Assembly: GCA_017632155.1 (NCBI GenBank)
Contig: JAGBRZ010000076.1
Span: forward strand, 1 to 10,851
DNA length: 10,851 bases
Reading direction: 5' to 3'
From: Clostridia bacterium
GTDB taxonomy: Bacteria; Bacillota_A; Clostridia; Oscillospirales; CAG-272
The notes below the pieces were generated by a model that had not been told where the DNA came from, searched no databases, and saw only the letters and a list, made by a program, of their open reading frames with translations. The position numbers and the translations under genes were made by a program. This document shows positions 1 to 7,018 of the stretch, piece by piece (position 1 is the first letter of the stretch; the number at the start of each line of letters is the position of its first letter).

Positions 1-47
1 AAGTAGATGTCGGTGACATTATGGAAATGATACCCGACGACAAATAA
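1..47 (+). CDS. 3' end of an unidentified upstream gene (partial)
   Basis: Reading from base 3, an open frame runs into the window and ends at a TAA (45-47), giving the C-terminal peptide VDVGDIMEMIPDDK. The stop lies one base before the ATG of the Vsr-like gene, a spacing typical of genes in one operon. In many genomes vsr follows a DNA cytosine methyltransferase, so that is a reasonable guess for the partner, but 14 residues carry no diagnostic motif. I do not identify the product. Confidence 0.4.
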   Translation, partial: VDVGDIMEMIPDDK

Positions 48-48
48 T

Positions 49-450
49 ATGGATAAACACACACCCGAACAACGACGCAAAAATATGCAAGCGGTCAAGA
101 ATAAGGACTCGCAGATAGAATTATTATTGCGTAAAGAATTATGGGCGCGCGGTCTTCGCTACAGAAAGAACGTGAACCGCATATATGGAAAGCCCGATAT
201 TGTGTTTATCGGAAAGAAAGTTGCTGTCTTCTGCGATAGTGAGTTTTGGCACGGATACAATTGGGAAGAACGAAAGAAAGATTTCAAGTCCCATCAGGAA
301 TTTTGGATACCGAAGATTGAGCGGAATATGGAGCGAGATGCCGAAGTAACGGCACGGCTTGAATCCGAGGCTCCCCCGAGTTCAGTGTGCCCCAAAAGGA
401 AGTACAGTTCCCGGAAGTGGACGACATGCAATAATCGCGCACACTTTTGA
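49..450 (+). CDS. vsr: Very short patch repair (Vsr) endonuclease, C-terminally broken
   Basis: Vsr enzymes nick DNA at T:G mismatches left by deamination of 5-methylcytosine and usually accompany a cytosine methyltransferase. The N-terminal ~107 residues fit the family: HTPEQRRKNMQAVKNKD at the start, GKPDIVF with the likely metal-binding Asp50, and FCDSEFWHG with His68. EFWIPKIERNMERD follows at about residues 84-97. The zinc-ligand Cys/His residues of E. coli Vsr are not present at the aligned positions (E65, Y70, W72), and the FCDSEFWHG form appears typical of a Gram-positive subgroup. After RLESE (about residue 107) similarity stops: the expected core strand (GWxVxRFWxxEI type) is absent and the frame continues with unrelated residues to a TGA at 448-450. 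Another frame from about 375 reads EFSVPQKEVQFPEVDDMQ and stops at 432-434, which could be the original tail after an out-of-frame deletion (inference). Family assignment is good; function is doubtful. Confidence 0.75.
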   Translation: MDKHTPEQRRKNMQAVKNKDSQIELLLRKELWARGLRYRKNVNRIYGKPDIVFIGKKVAVFCDSEFWHGYNWEERKKDFKSHQEFWIPKIERNMERDAEVTARLESEAPPSSVCPKRKYSSRKWTTCNNRAHF

Positions 451-458
451 AAAAGTGT
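441..458. repeat. 18-bp inverted repeat next to the pullulanase promoter (candidate operator)
   Basis: ACACTTTTGAAAAAGTGT consists of two perfect 8-base arms (441-448 and 451-458) around GA. Its last base is the first base of the -35 hexamer. With a two-base loop and no following T run it is a poor RNA terminator, so a protein-binding operator for the downstream promoter is the better reading (inference). No matching copy was found at the second promoter of the window. Confidence 0.4.
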
Positions 459-486
459 TGAAAAATCGCACGATCTTTGATATAAT
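458..486 (+). promoter_or_regulatory. Sigma-A type promoter of the polysaccharidase operon
   Basis: TTGAAA (458-463) and TATAAT (481-486) are separated by exactly 17 bases, a near-consensus housekeeping promoter. Transcription would begin around 493-495, leaving a short leader before the ribosome binding site AAAGGGAG (516-523) and the ATG at 530. It overlaps the degenerate end of the vsr-like frame and is the only convincing promoter upstream of the pullulanase, so it probably drives the pullulanase, galactanase and amylase genes. Confidence 0.75.
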
Positions 487-529
487 ACCTATTGGAATCA
501 ATCATCAATTGCAAGAAAGGGAGAGAATT

Positions 530-3190
530 ATGACAAAAAAGCGCAGATTGCTATCGTTTATCCTTGCATTGACCATGCTGCTGTTGCCGTTGCTTGCATC
601 GTGCAATACGCAGACAGAACCCCCGTCATCAGAGACAACGGGGCAAGAAGAGCCGACTGAGCAAGTGACGGAGGAATACACCCTGCCGCTTGAGAACGGC
701 TACAATCAGCTCACCATCTACTTCAACCACAAAGACACGTACGAGAATTGCGACGTGTGGATCTGGTGGGGTGACGTTGCGGGCAAGGGCTATATCCTGC
801 ACGAGTGCACCTACGGTGCAAAGGCAGTCATCAACGTGCCCGAGGGCATAGAAGAGGTCGGATTTATCGTCCGCAAGAATTGCTCGGACCCGGGTGGGAC
901 GTCGTGGGGCAGCGCCACAAAGGACTTTGAGGCGGATCGCTTTGTCGCCATTGAGGGCAAAGAGACGGTCATTTACTTAAAGTCGGGCGTTGAAGAGCAA
1001 TTTACGAGCAATGATGGAGGAAAAACTCTCGAAATGATCAATAAATTTACACTTGCAACCATTGCGGATGAGTTTACTCTCGCATACAAAGTAACGCCCA
1101 AGGTCAAGCTCGACAGCCTTGACCAGGTCAAGGTCTACCAAGGGGACAGACAGCTGGAGGTCAAGAGTCTCTCAAGTCTGGGCAAATCTCAGGCAACGGG
1201 GCAGATTGAGGTTGCCGAGGCACTTGATCTCTCCTTGACCTATACCGTAGAGATTCAGGGCTTTGGCAGCAAGGTTGCCATTCCTCTTGAAATCTTTGAC
1301 AGCACCTATTTTGCAGAAAACTATCATTACGATGGGGACGACCTGGGCGCTGTGATAGATGGTGACAACACCACCTTCAAGGTCTGGGCACCCACGGCAT
1401 CCGCAGTTGTGCTCAATCTATTTGAAAAGGGCGACGGTGTGAACGCATACAAGTCGGTTGAAATGGTTAGAGGCGACAAGGGCGTGTGGTCGCACACCGA
1501 AGAATGCGGACACGGCACGTATTATACCTACACGGTCACGACTGCTGTGGGCACGCAGGAGGCAACCGACCCCTACGGTAAGGCAGCGGGGGTCAACGGA
1601 AACCGCACCATGGTGGTTGATCTTTCGCTGACAGACCCCGAGTGCTTTGCAGATTCCTATCTTTCCGATCCCATCGAGAACTATTCCGACGCAATTATCT
1701 GGGAAGTGCACGTCAGAGACTTCTCCAACAAGATCGCGGATGCGCAATACAAGGGCAAATACCTTGCATTTACCGAGACAGGGCTTAAAAACGAGCACGG
1801 CGAGGCAGTCGGCATCGACTATCTTGTGCAGCTTGGCATCACACACGTGCATCTGCTTCCCGTATACGACTATGCAACGGTTGACGAAAGCAATCCGGAT
1901 GCCGAGTTCAACTGGGGCTACGATCCCAAAAACTACAACGTGCCCGAGGGCAGCTACTCCACCGACCCCTTCAACGGTGCTGTGAGAATCAACGAGTATA
2001 AGCAGATGGTCGCAGCCCTGCACGAGGCGGGCATCGGTGTGATTATGGACGTGGTTTACAATCACACCTACGACGCTAACAGCTCGTTTAACAGAATCGT
2101 TCCTTACTATTATTACAGGTATACCTCGTCCGGTGCAAACTCCTCCGCCAGCGGATGCGGCAACGATACGGCATCCGAGCGGTACATGTACGGTAAGTTC
2201 ATGGTGGACTCCACCGCATACTGGGTAGAGGAATATCACCTGGACGGTCTGCGCTTTGACTTGATGGGTCTGCATGACGTGGAGACCATGCAAGAGGTGG
2301 AAAGCGCGGTGCACGCCATCAACCCGCACGCGATCATTTACGGTGAGGGATGGACCATGGGTGCCACCATTGACGGCAGTGCACAGGCAAATCAGGGCAA
2401 TATCAGCAAGGTAACTGCGACGGGTGACGCCATCGGCTCGATTGCCGTCTTCAACGACGTCATGCGTGACGGACTCAAGGGCAGCGTGTTTGAGAAAACG
2501 GGCAAGGGCTTTATCAACGGTGCGCCCAACAGCGCAAATATCTTGAAGGTCATGTTCAGCGTCAAGGGCGGAGAAGGCGTCGGTCAGGGCTGGTCTGTCA
2601 AGGATGCCATGATTATCAACTACATGAGCGCGCACGATAACAACACGCTTTGGGATAAGCTGCTGCTTTCCAACCCCAATGCAAGCGACGATGACCGCAA
2701 TAAGATGAACAATCTCGGTGCGACAATCATTATGACCGCAAAGGGCACACCCTTCTGGCAGGCGGGCGAGGAAATGCTGCGCACCAAGAACGGTGACGAA
2801 AACAGCTATAAATCCGGCGACGAGATCAACAATATCGACTGGTCTGTGCTCAAGCCCGGCAATCGCGAATACGAGACCATGCAGTATTACAAGGGCTTGA
2901 TCGAAATGCGCAAGGCATTCCCGATTTTCTCGGATGCCGATACCGTCATCACCCATGAGGAGCTTTACAGCGGACTTGTGGTGGTCACGTATGACGACGG
3001 CAACGGCGGACAGGCAATCGTGCTGATCAACCCGCACAATCAGAGCCTGCCTTATACGTTAGAGGGCGCGTGGCATCTGGTCTGCGACGGCATGAACGCA
3101 GGCAGCACGGCACTCTCGCAGGACAGCGGCAGCGTGACTGTGGACGGCATTTCTGTCAGAGTCTACGTAAACGACGCACTTATGCAATAA
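530..3190 (+). CDS. pulA: Type I pullulanase, cell-surface lipoprotein (GH13)
   Basis: This 886-residue enzyme would hydrolyse alpha-1,6 branch points of pullulan, amylopectin and limit dextrins at the cell surface. Residues 1-25 form a lipoprotein signal peptide ending in the lipobox LLASC (acylated Cys25), followed by a Thr/Glu-rich linker. Residues about 59-160 resemble a CBM41 (pullulanase-associated) domain with the DVWIWWG aromatic patch at 75-81. A linking beta domain follows (about 172-256) and then a CBM48-like domain (about 265-365, FKVWAPTASAVVLNLF). The catalytic barrel begins near 384 and carries the pullulanase signature NWGYDP at 461-466. GH13 regions are DVVYNH (507-512), DGLRFD with nucleophile Asp577, YGEGW with acid/base Glu606, and AHDNNT with Asp703. 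All catalytic residues are intact. The ATG at 530 is chosen because it follows AAAGGGAG by six bases and starts the signal peptide; the frame is open further upstream, but that part overlaps the promoter. It heads an operon with the galactanase and amylase genes. Confidence 0.95.
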   Translation: MTKKRRLLSFILALTMLLLPLLASCNTQTEPPSSETTGQEEPTEQVTEEYTLPLENGYNQLTIYFNHKDTYENCDVWIWWGDVAGKGYILHECTYGAKAVINVPEGIEEVGFIVRKNCSDPGGTSWGSATKDFEADRFVAIEGKETVIYLKSGVEEQFTSNDGGKTLEMINKFTLATIADEFTLAYKVTPKVKLDSLDQVKVYQGDRQLEVKSLSSLGKSQATGQIEVAEALDLSLTYTVEIQGFGSKVAIPLEIFDSTYFAENYHYDGDDLGAVIDGDNTTFKVWAPTASAVVLNLFEKGDGVNAYKSVEMVRGDKGVWSHTEECGHGTYYTYTVTTAVGTQEATDPYGKAAGVNGNRTMVVDLSLTDPECFADSYLSDPIENYSDAIIWEVHVRDFSNKIADAQYKGKYLAFTETGLKNEHGEAVGIDYLVQLGITHVHLLPVYDYATVDESNPDAEFNWGYDPKNYNVPEGSYSTDPFNGAVRINEYKQMVAALHEAGIGVIMDVVYNHTYDANSSFNRIVPYYYYRYTSSGANSSASGCGNDTASERYMYGKFMVDSTAYWVEEYHLDGLRFDLMGLHDVETMQEVESAVHAINPHAIIYGEGWTMGATIDGSAQANQGNISKVTATGDAIGSIAVFNDVMRDGLKGSVFEKTGKGFINGAPNSANILKVMFSVKGGEGVGQGWSVKDAMIINYMSAHDNNTLWDKLLLSNPNASDDDRNKMNNLGATIIMTAKGTPFWQAGEEMLRTKNGDENSYKSGDEINNIDWSVLKPGNREYETMQYYKGLIEMRKAFPIFSDADTVITHEELYSGLVVVTYDDGNGGQAIVLINPHNQSLPYTLEGAWHLVCDGMNAGSTALSQDSGSVTVDGISVRVYVNDALMQ

Positions 3191-3197
3191 AACAATG

Positions 3198-3228
3198 AGT
3201 ATCCCCGCCGTTTTTCGGTGGGGATACT
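3198..3228 (+). promoter_or_regulatory. Intercistronic stem-loop between pullulanase and galactanase genes
   Basis: Arms 3198-3210 and 3216-3228 pair over 13 positions (one G-U wobble) around a TTTTT loop. The stem begins eight bases after the pullulanase stop codon. No T run follows on the + strand; the sequence continues to AAAGGGGAG, the ribosome binding site for the next gene. It therefore looks more like an mRNA stabilising or processing hairpin, or a weak attenuator, than a full terminator. Its role is inferred from position and structure only. Confidence 0.55.
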
Positions 3229-3243
3229 GATAAAGGGGAGTTT

Positions 3244-5235
3244 ATGAAACAACTATTGAAAACCATTGCTTTGATGATGACACCGCTGATGCTTGCAGCA
3301 CCGCTTGCTTCATGCAGCCAAGCAAAAAGTGTGGACTGGACGCCCAACAAGATCAAAACCGACGCAAGCTCTCAAAGCCTCTACGTCAAAAAGGTGGAAA
3401 ACATGCCAAAGGATTTCATTCTCGGCATGGATGCGTCTTGCGTGCCGTCCCTGGAGGCGGGCGGGGTCAGGTATTATGACCACGAGGGTAACGAGCAGGA
3501 CGTGTACAAAATTCTTGCGCAAAACGGCATCAACTACATTCGCGTGCGCATCTGGAATGATCCTTATGACAAAAACGGCAACGGATATGGCGGCGGCAAC
3601 TGCGATCTTGAAAACGCAATCGAGATCGGAAAGCGCGCAACTGCCAACGGCATGAAGCTGCTGGTCAATTTCCATTACAGCGATTTTTGGGCAGATCCCG
3701 CCAAGCAAATGGCACCCAAGGCATGGAAAGACATGGATATTGACACCAAATCACAGGCACTATACGAGTACACCAAGAGTTGTCTTGAGCAGCTGAGAGA
3801 CGCGGGTGTGGAGATCGGCATGGTGCAGGTCGGCAACGAGACAAACGGTGCCATGTGCGGTGAGGACGCAAGCGCGCTGGGTGGTTGGAAAAAGATCACG
3901 CAGCTGATGTCCGCAGGATCAAAGGCTGTGCGCGAGGTGTGTCCGGACGCGCTGGTCGTCATACACTTTGCCAACCCCGAAAAAGTGACCAACTACGAAA
4001 GCTACGGCAAAAACCTGGACTATTACGGGGTGGATTACGACGTGTTCGCATCCTCCTATTATCCGTTCTGGCACGGCACGCTGGAGAATCTTTCCTCGGT
4101 GCTTGGCGATATTGCCGCCAAGTATGAAAAACGCATCATGGTAGCTGAAACCTCTTCCGCCTATACCGCAGAGGATTCCGATTTTTACGGAAACACCATA
4201 GGGCAGGACGGCGGCATCGTCAAGGATTACCCGTTTACAGAGCAAGGGCAGGCAAATCTTGTGCGTGACGTGGTTGAGACCGTGGTCAATATCGAGGGCG
4301 GCATCGGTGTGTTCTATTGGGAAGGCACGTGGATTGCAGCGGGCGGTGAGAGCTATGAGGAAAATCTTGCGCTGTGGGAAAAGAACGGCTCGGGCTGGGC
4401 AAGCTCTTACGCAGCTGAATACGACCCGGACGATGCGGGCAAATGGTACGGTGGCTGTGCTGTCGACAATCAGGCGTTTTTCGATGCGAACGGCAAAGCG
4501 TTGGAATCTCTCAAGGTCTTTGCGCTGCTCAGAGAAGGCAACGTGGTCGTAAACCGCGCGGACGCCATAGAGGACACCAACCTTGTCTGTGATCTCAACG
4601 GAGAGATCGTGCTGCCGACCACGGTGCATGCCGTTATGCTTGACAATTCCAAGCAGGAAATCCCTGTGGAATGGCAGGACGTGGACGTGGAGGCCATGAA
4701 GGCGGGCGGCGTTGCCAAGTATACAATAGAGGGAAGCGCGGGCGGCATGCAGGCACTTTGCTATATTTCCATGGTGGAATACAACTATCTTGAAAACTGG
4801 AGCTTTGAACAGGGAAATACCGGCTGGACGGCAAAAGCAGAGAAGAGCTTTGACGAGCTGTTTGTCGAGGATAAGGTCACGGATTCTCTGACAGGCAACA
4901 AGCATTACCACTTCTGGGGCGCGGGACAGGACGTTGTGGAGTTTACGCTGGAGCAGACGGTTGCGTCCATCAAGAGCGGCAAATACAAGTATTCCATCTC
5001 TATCATGGGCGGAGACGGTGGCGAGACCGAGATTTATGCGTACGTCAAGATCAACGGTGAAATCGTGCAGACTGCGCCCACCCAAATCACGGTATATAAC
5101 GAATGGCATACCGCAACGGTAGAAAATATTGTGCTTGCCGAGGGCGACGTGCTGACTGTCGGCATTTACGTCAAGTGCTCGGGACCGAATGCCTGGGGTA
5201 AGATTGACGACGCACTTCTGAACTCGGTCAAATAA
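3244..5235 (+). CDS. GH53 arabinogalactan endo-beta-1,4-galactanase lipoprotein with C-terminal CBM61-like domain
   Basis: The product (663 residues) should cut beta-1,4-galactan side chains of type I arabinogalactan and pectin outside the cell. A lipoprotein signal ends at LASC (Cys24). The GH53 barrel covers about residues 55-430: FILGMDASCVPSLEAGG, INYIRVRIWNDPYD, LLVNFHYSDFWADPAKQ and the acid/base in VGNET (Glu199). The nucleophile is in IMVAETSSAYT (Glu302), and GVFYWEGTWI lies near 355-364. Residues about 440-510 look like an Ig-like bacterial domain (VNRADAIEDTNLV to AKYTIEGSAGG). Residues about 513-663 form a beta-sandwich module (YLENWSFEQGNTGW to AWGKIDDALL), resembling the CBM61-type galactan-binding domain often attached to GH53 enzymes. 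That last label is by pattern, not by search. The start is supported by AGGGGAG just upstream and by the signal peptide. Its substrate differs from the starch-directed neighbours. Confidence 0.93.
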   Translation: MKQLLKTIALMMTPLMLAAPLASCSQAKSVDWTPNKIKTDASSQSLYVKKVENMPKDFILGMDASCVPSLEAGGVRYYDHEGNEQDVYKILAQNGINYIRVRIWNDPYDKNGNGYGGGNCDLENAIEIGKRATANGMKLLVNFHYSDFWADPAKQMAPKAWKDMDIDTKSQALYEYTKSCLEQLRDAGVEIGMVQVGNETNGAMCGEDASALGGWKKITQLMSAGSKAVREVCPDALVVIHFANPEKVTNYESYGKNLDYYGVDYDVFASSYYPFWHGTLENLSSVLGDIAAKYEKRIMVAETSSAYTAEDSDFYGNTIGQDGGIVKDYPFTEQGQANLVRDVVETVVNIEGGIGVFYWEGTWIAAGGESYEENLALWEKNGSGWASSYAAEYDPDDAGKWYGGCAVDNQAFFDANGKALESLKVFALLREGNVVVNRADAIEDTNLVCDLNGEIVLPTTVHAVMLDNSKQEIPVEWQDVDVEAMKAGGVAKYTIEGSAGGMQALCYISMVEYNYLENWSFEQGNTGWTAKAEKSFDELFVEDKVTDSLTGNKHYHFWGAGQDVVEFTLEQTVASIKSGKYKYSISIMGGDGGETEIYAYVKINGEIVQTAPTQITVYNEWHTATVENIVLAEGDVLTVGIYVKCSGPNAWGKIDDALLNSVK

Positions 5236-5248
5236 TAGGGGAAGGCTT

Positions 5249-5878
5249 ATGAAAACAAACAGAATAACCAAAATACTTTGCTTTTTGATGGTGATCATGA
5301 TGATTGCGGCAAGTGTGGTCGGCTGTGGCAAGAAAGCCGCGCCCGATCCCGTGGACGATAACTACAGAACCTTTTATCAGGTCTTTGTCGGTTCTTTTTC
5401 CGACTCGAACAACGACGGCATCGGGGATATCCGCGGTGTGATCGAACGCTTTGACTATCTCAACGACGGAAACGTCAACTCCGAGGACAGCCTTGGCGTG
5501 CAGGGCATATGGCTCTCGCCCATTTTCTCCTCGCCCTCGTATCACAAGTACGATGCTACCGATTACTATAAAATCGACTGGCGATTCGGCACCGAGGACG
5601 ATCTGCGCGAGCTGGTTGCGCTGTGCAACGAGCGAAATGTCAAGCTGATTCTTGACTTGGTCATCAACCATACCTCCTCGGGGCACGAATGGTTTGTCAA
5701 GTTCAAGCAAGCGCGTATGGAAGGGGACACCTCCAGCGAATATTACGATTATTATTCCTGCGTCACGACTGCTCAAAAGGTGGGCGGCGTGACCTATCAG
5801 AAAATCGCGGGCGTGGATTGCTGGTATGAGTGCAATTTCTCGGGAGATATGCCCGAGCTCAACTTCGATAACCCGTAG
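5249..5878 (+). CDS. Alpha-amylase family (GH13) lipoprotein, N-terminal fragment
   Basis: These 209 residues are the front half of an extracellular alpha-amylase-like enzyme interrupted by a TAG at 5876-5878. A lipoprotein signal ends in SVVGC (Cys26). The barrel then begins with RTFYQVFVGSFSDSNNDGIG (about 40-59), GIWLSP (86-91), YHKYDATDYY (98-107), region I DLVINH (136-141) and the region V motif MPELN (201-205). That MPxLN form is seen in the oligo-1,6-glucosidase/neopullulanase intermediary group of GH13. The nucleophile, acid/base and transition-state residues are not here but in the downstream frame at 5890. On its own this product cannot be active. The ribosome binding site GGGGAAGG (5238-5245) lies three bases before the ATG, and the gene starts 13 bases after the galactanase stop, so it belongs to the same operon. 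The break is either a real mutation or a base error in the assembly. Confidence 0.88.
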   Translation: MKTNRITKILCFLMVIMMIAASVVGCGKKAAPDPVDDNYRTFYQVFVGSFSDSNNDGIGDIRGVIERFDYLNDGNVNSEDSLGVQGIWLSPIFSSPSYHKYDATDYYKIDWRFGTEDDLRELVALCNERNVKLILDLVINHTSSGHEWFVKFKQARMEGDTSSEYYDYYSCVTTAQKVGGVTYQKIAGVDCWYECNFSGDMPELNFDNP

Positions 5879-5889
5879 TAAGAGAAAAA

Positions 5890-6837
5890 ATGCTTGACAT
5901 TGCAAAGTATTACATTGACCTTGGCGTGCACGGCTTTCGGTTTGATGCGATCAAGTATATTTATTTCGGTGATACCGCCAAGAGTGCCGCATTTTGGGAA
6001 TGGTATATGCAAGAGCTGCGCGCGTATGATCCCGATATCTATTGCGTGGGCGAATGCTGGTCGGGCGAGACCGAGATTCTGGACTACTACGGTGCGATGA
6101 ACTGCTTCAATTTTGCCATGGCGCAGGCAGAGGGCACGGTTGCTTCCGCTGCCAAGGGCTTCTCGATCTCCAAATATACGAGCTACGTGGAAGCATATCA
6201 GAAAAAGGTGCAGTCAAAGAATCCGGACGGTATGGTTATCGGATTCTTGTCCAACCACGATATGGACAGAATTGCGGGCAATTTCGTCACGGACGGCAAC
6301 ATGCGCATGGCGGCAAATCTCTATCTTTTGTGCACGGGCTCTCCCGTGATCTATTACGGTGAGGAGATCGGTATGCGTGGCTCGCGCGGAAGTGCAAACA
6401 CCGACGCCAACCGCAGACTTGCCATGCTTTGGGGAGACGGGGACCTGGTCAAAAATCCCGTGGGATCGAATTACCCCGAAGCAAATCAGATCAAAACCAC
6501 GGTTGCAAAGCAAGCAGAAGACGAGCAAAGTCTGCTCAATTACTACCGTCGCTTGCTGACCGTGCGCCACGCTTATCCCGCCATCGCAAGAGGACAATAC
6601 AAGTCTCTTACCACCAATGAAAAGAATTTCGGCGGATTCTTGGTGACTTACCAGGATGAGCAGCTGCTGATTCTGCACAACACCTCCAACGAGGAGATCA
6701 GCTTTGATCTCTCCAAGATCAAGGAGTTGGAGGGCGTTGAGATCGAAAAGCTCTGCGAAAGCATCGGCATGGGACAAGCCAAGCTGAAGGGAACGGTGCT
6801 TACGCTGGGGGCACAGACAAGTGCGATCGTTGAATGA
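5890..6837 (+). CDS. Alpha-amylase family (GH13) enzyme, C-terminal fragment after frameshift
   Basis: The open frame continues the amylase. Coding similarity in fact resumes from 5878 (V-R-E-K before the ATG), so this ATG is an internal Met, not a true start, and no good ribosome binding site precedes it. GH13 region II is GFRFDA with nucleophile Asp19, region III is CVGECW with acid/base Glu55, and region IV is FLSNHD with Asp124 (numbered from this ATG). The end of the barrel (SPVIYYGEEIG, 151-161) and a C-terminal beta domain (to residue 315) follow. Joined to the upstream fragment by one restored base, the enzyme would be about 529 residues, a normal length for a compact extracellular GH13 enzyme. 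No typical Rho-independent terminator is visible downstream. Confidence 0.88.
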   Translation: MLDIAKYYIDLGVHGFRFDAIKYIYFGDTAKSAAFWEWYMQELRAYDPDIYCVGECWSGETEILDYYGAMNCFNFAMAQAEGTVASAAKGFSISKYTSYVEAYQKKVQSKNPDGMVIGFLSNHDMDRIAGNFVTDGNMRMAANLYLLCTGSPVIYYGEEIGMRGSRGSANTDANRRLAMLWGDGDLVKNPVGSNYPEANQIKTTVAKQAEDEQSLLNYYRRLLTVRHAYPAIARGQYKSLTTNEKNFGGFLVTYQDEQLLILHNTSNEEISFDLSKIKELEGVEIEKLCESIGMGQAKLKGTVLTLGAQTSAIVE

Positions 6838-6848
6838 TTGCCCCGAAG

Positions 6849-6862
6849 TTTAGCCGGCTAAA
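6849..6862. repeat. 14-bp perfect palindrome downstream of the amylase
   Basis: TTTAGCCGGCTAAA is fully self-complementary and begins 12 bases after the amylase stop codon. It is followed by a weak A/T inverted repeat (TAAAATGATTTTA, 6859-6871). With no loop and no clean T run it is not a convincing terminator. It could be a cruciform or protein-binding site in the 180-base gap between the amylase and the transporter operon; its role is unknown. Confidence 0.35.
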
Positions 6863-6940
6863 ATGATTTTAACAAAGTGTCAAAATTTCCCCAAGGTTAT
6901 TGTTGACAATGACTAAAAAGCAAAAAAAGCGTTAATCATA

Positions 6941-6969
6941 TTGACAAAAATTCATAAAACGATTATAAT
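6941..6969 (+). promoter_or_regulatory. Consensus sigma-A promoter of the maltodextrin transporter operon
   Basis: TTGACA (6941-6946) and TATAAT (6964-6969) match both consensus hexamers perfectly and are separated by the ideal 17 bases. The A/T-rich upstream tract (6914-6928) could serve as an UP-like element. Transcription would begin near 6976-6978, about 40 bases before the ATG at 7019. Such a promoter is expected to be strong, which fits the codon bias of the gene it drives; repression or catabolite control would be needed to turn it down. Confidence 0.85.
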
Positions 6970-7018
6970 ATCAATGTGCAAAAATGCGCAAAATAAAAAA
7001 TTTCACGGAGGATTGCTT

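Noticed and set aside
359..529. Upstream extension of the pullulanase reading frame
   Set aside because: It would put the start inside the vsr remnant and upstream of the promoter at 458-486, and would destroy the N-terminal signal peptide. The ATG at 530 has a proper ribosome binding site.
1418..3037. Very long open frame on the minus strand (539 codons) opposite the pullulanase gene
   Set aside because: The + strand frame is a fully recognisable pullulanase with all catalytic motifs. The antisense peptide is rich in His, Val and Ile without any motif, as expected from a mirror of biased codons.
3919..5331. Long open frame on the minus strand (470 codons) opposite the galactanase gene
   Set aside because: It is antisense to a clear GH53 enzyme and runs through the next gene's start. 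No domain, ribosome binding site or promoter supports it.
5885..5890. A6 run as a programmed frameshift site for the amylase
   Set aside because: The zero-frame stop at 5876-5878 comes before it, so ribosomes in the first frame would never reach it.
6924..6938. Possible catabolite-response (cre) site near AAAGCGTTAA upstream of the transporter promoter
   Set aside because: Only the central part matches. The outer TG and CA positions of the cre consensus do not fit, so the evidence is too weak to annotate.
6941..7018. Upstream extension of the binding-protein reading frame
   Set aside because: It overlaps the -35 and -10 hexamers and would add 26 residues before an evident lipoprotein signal peptide.
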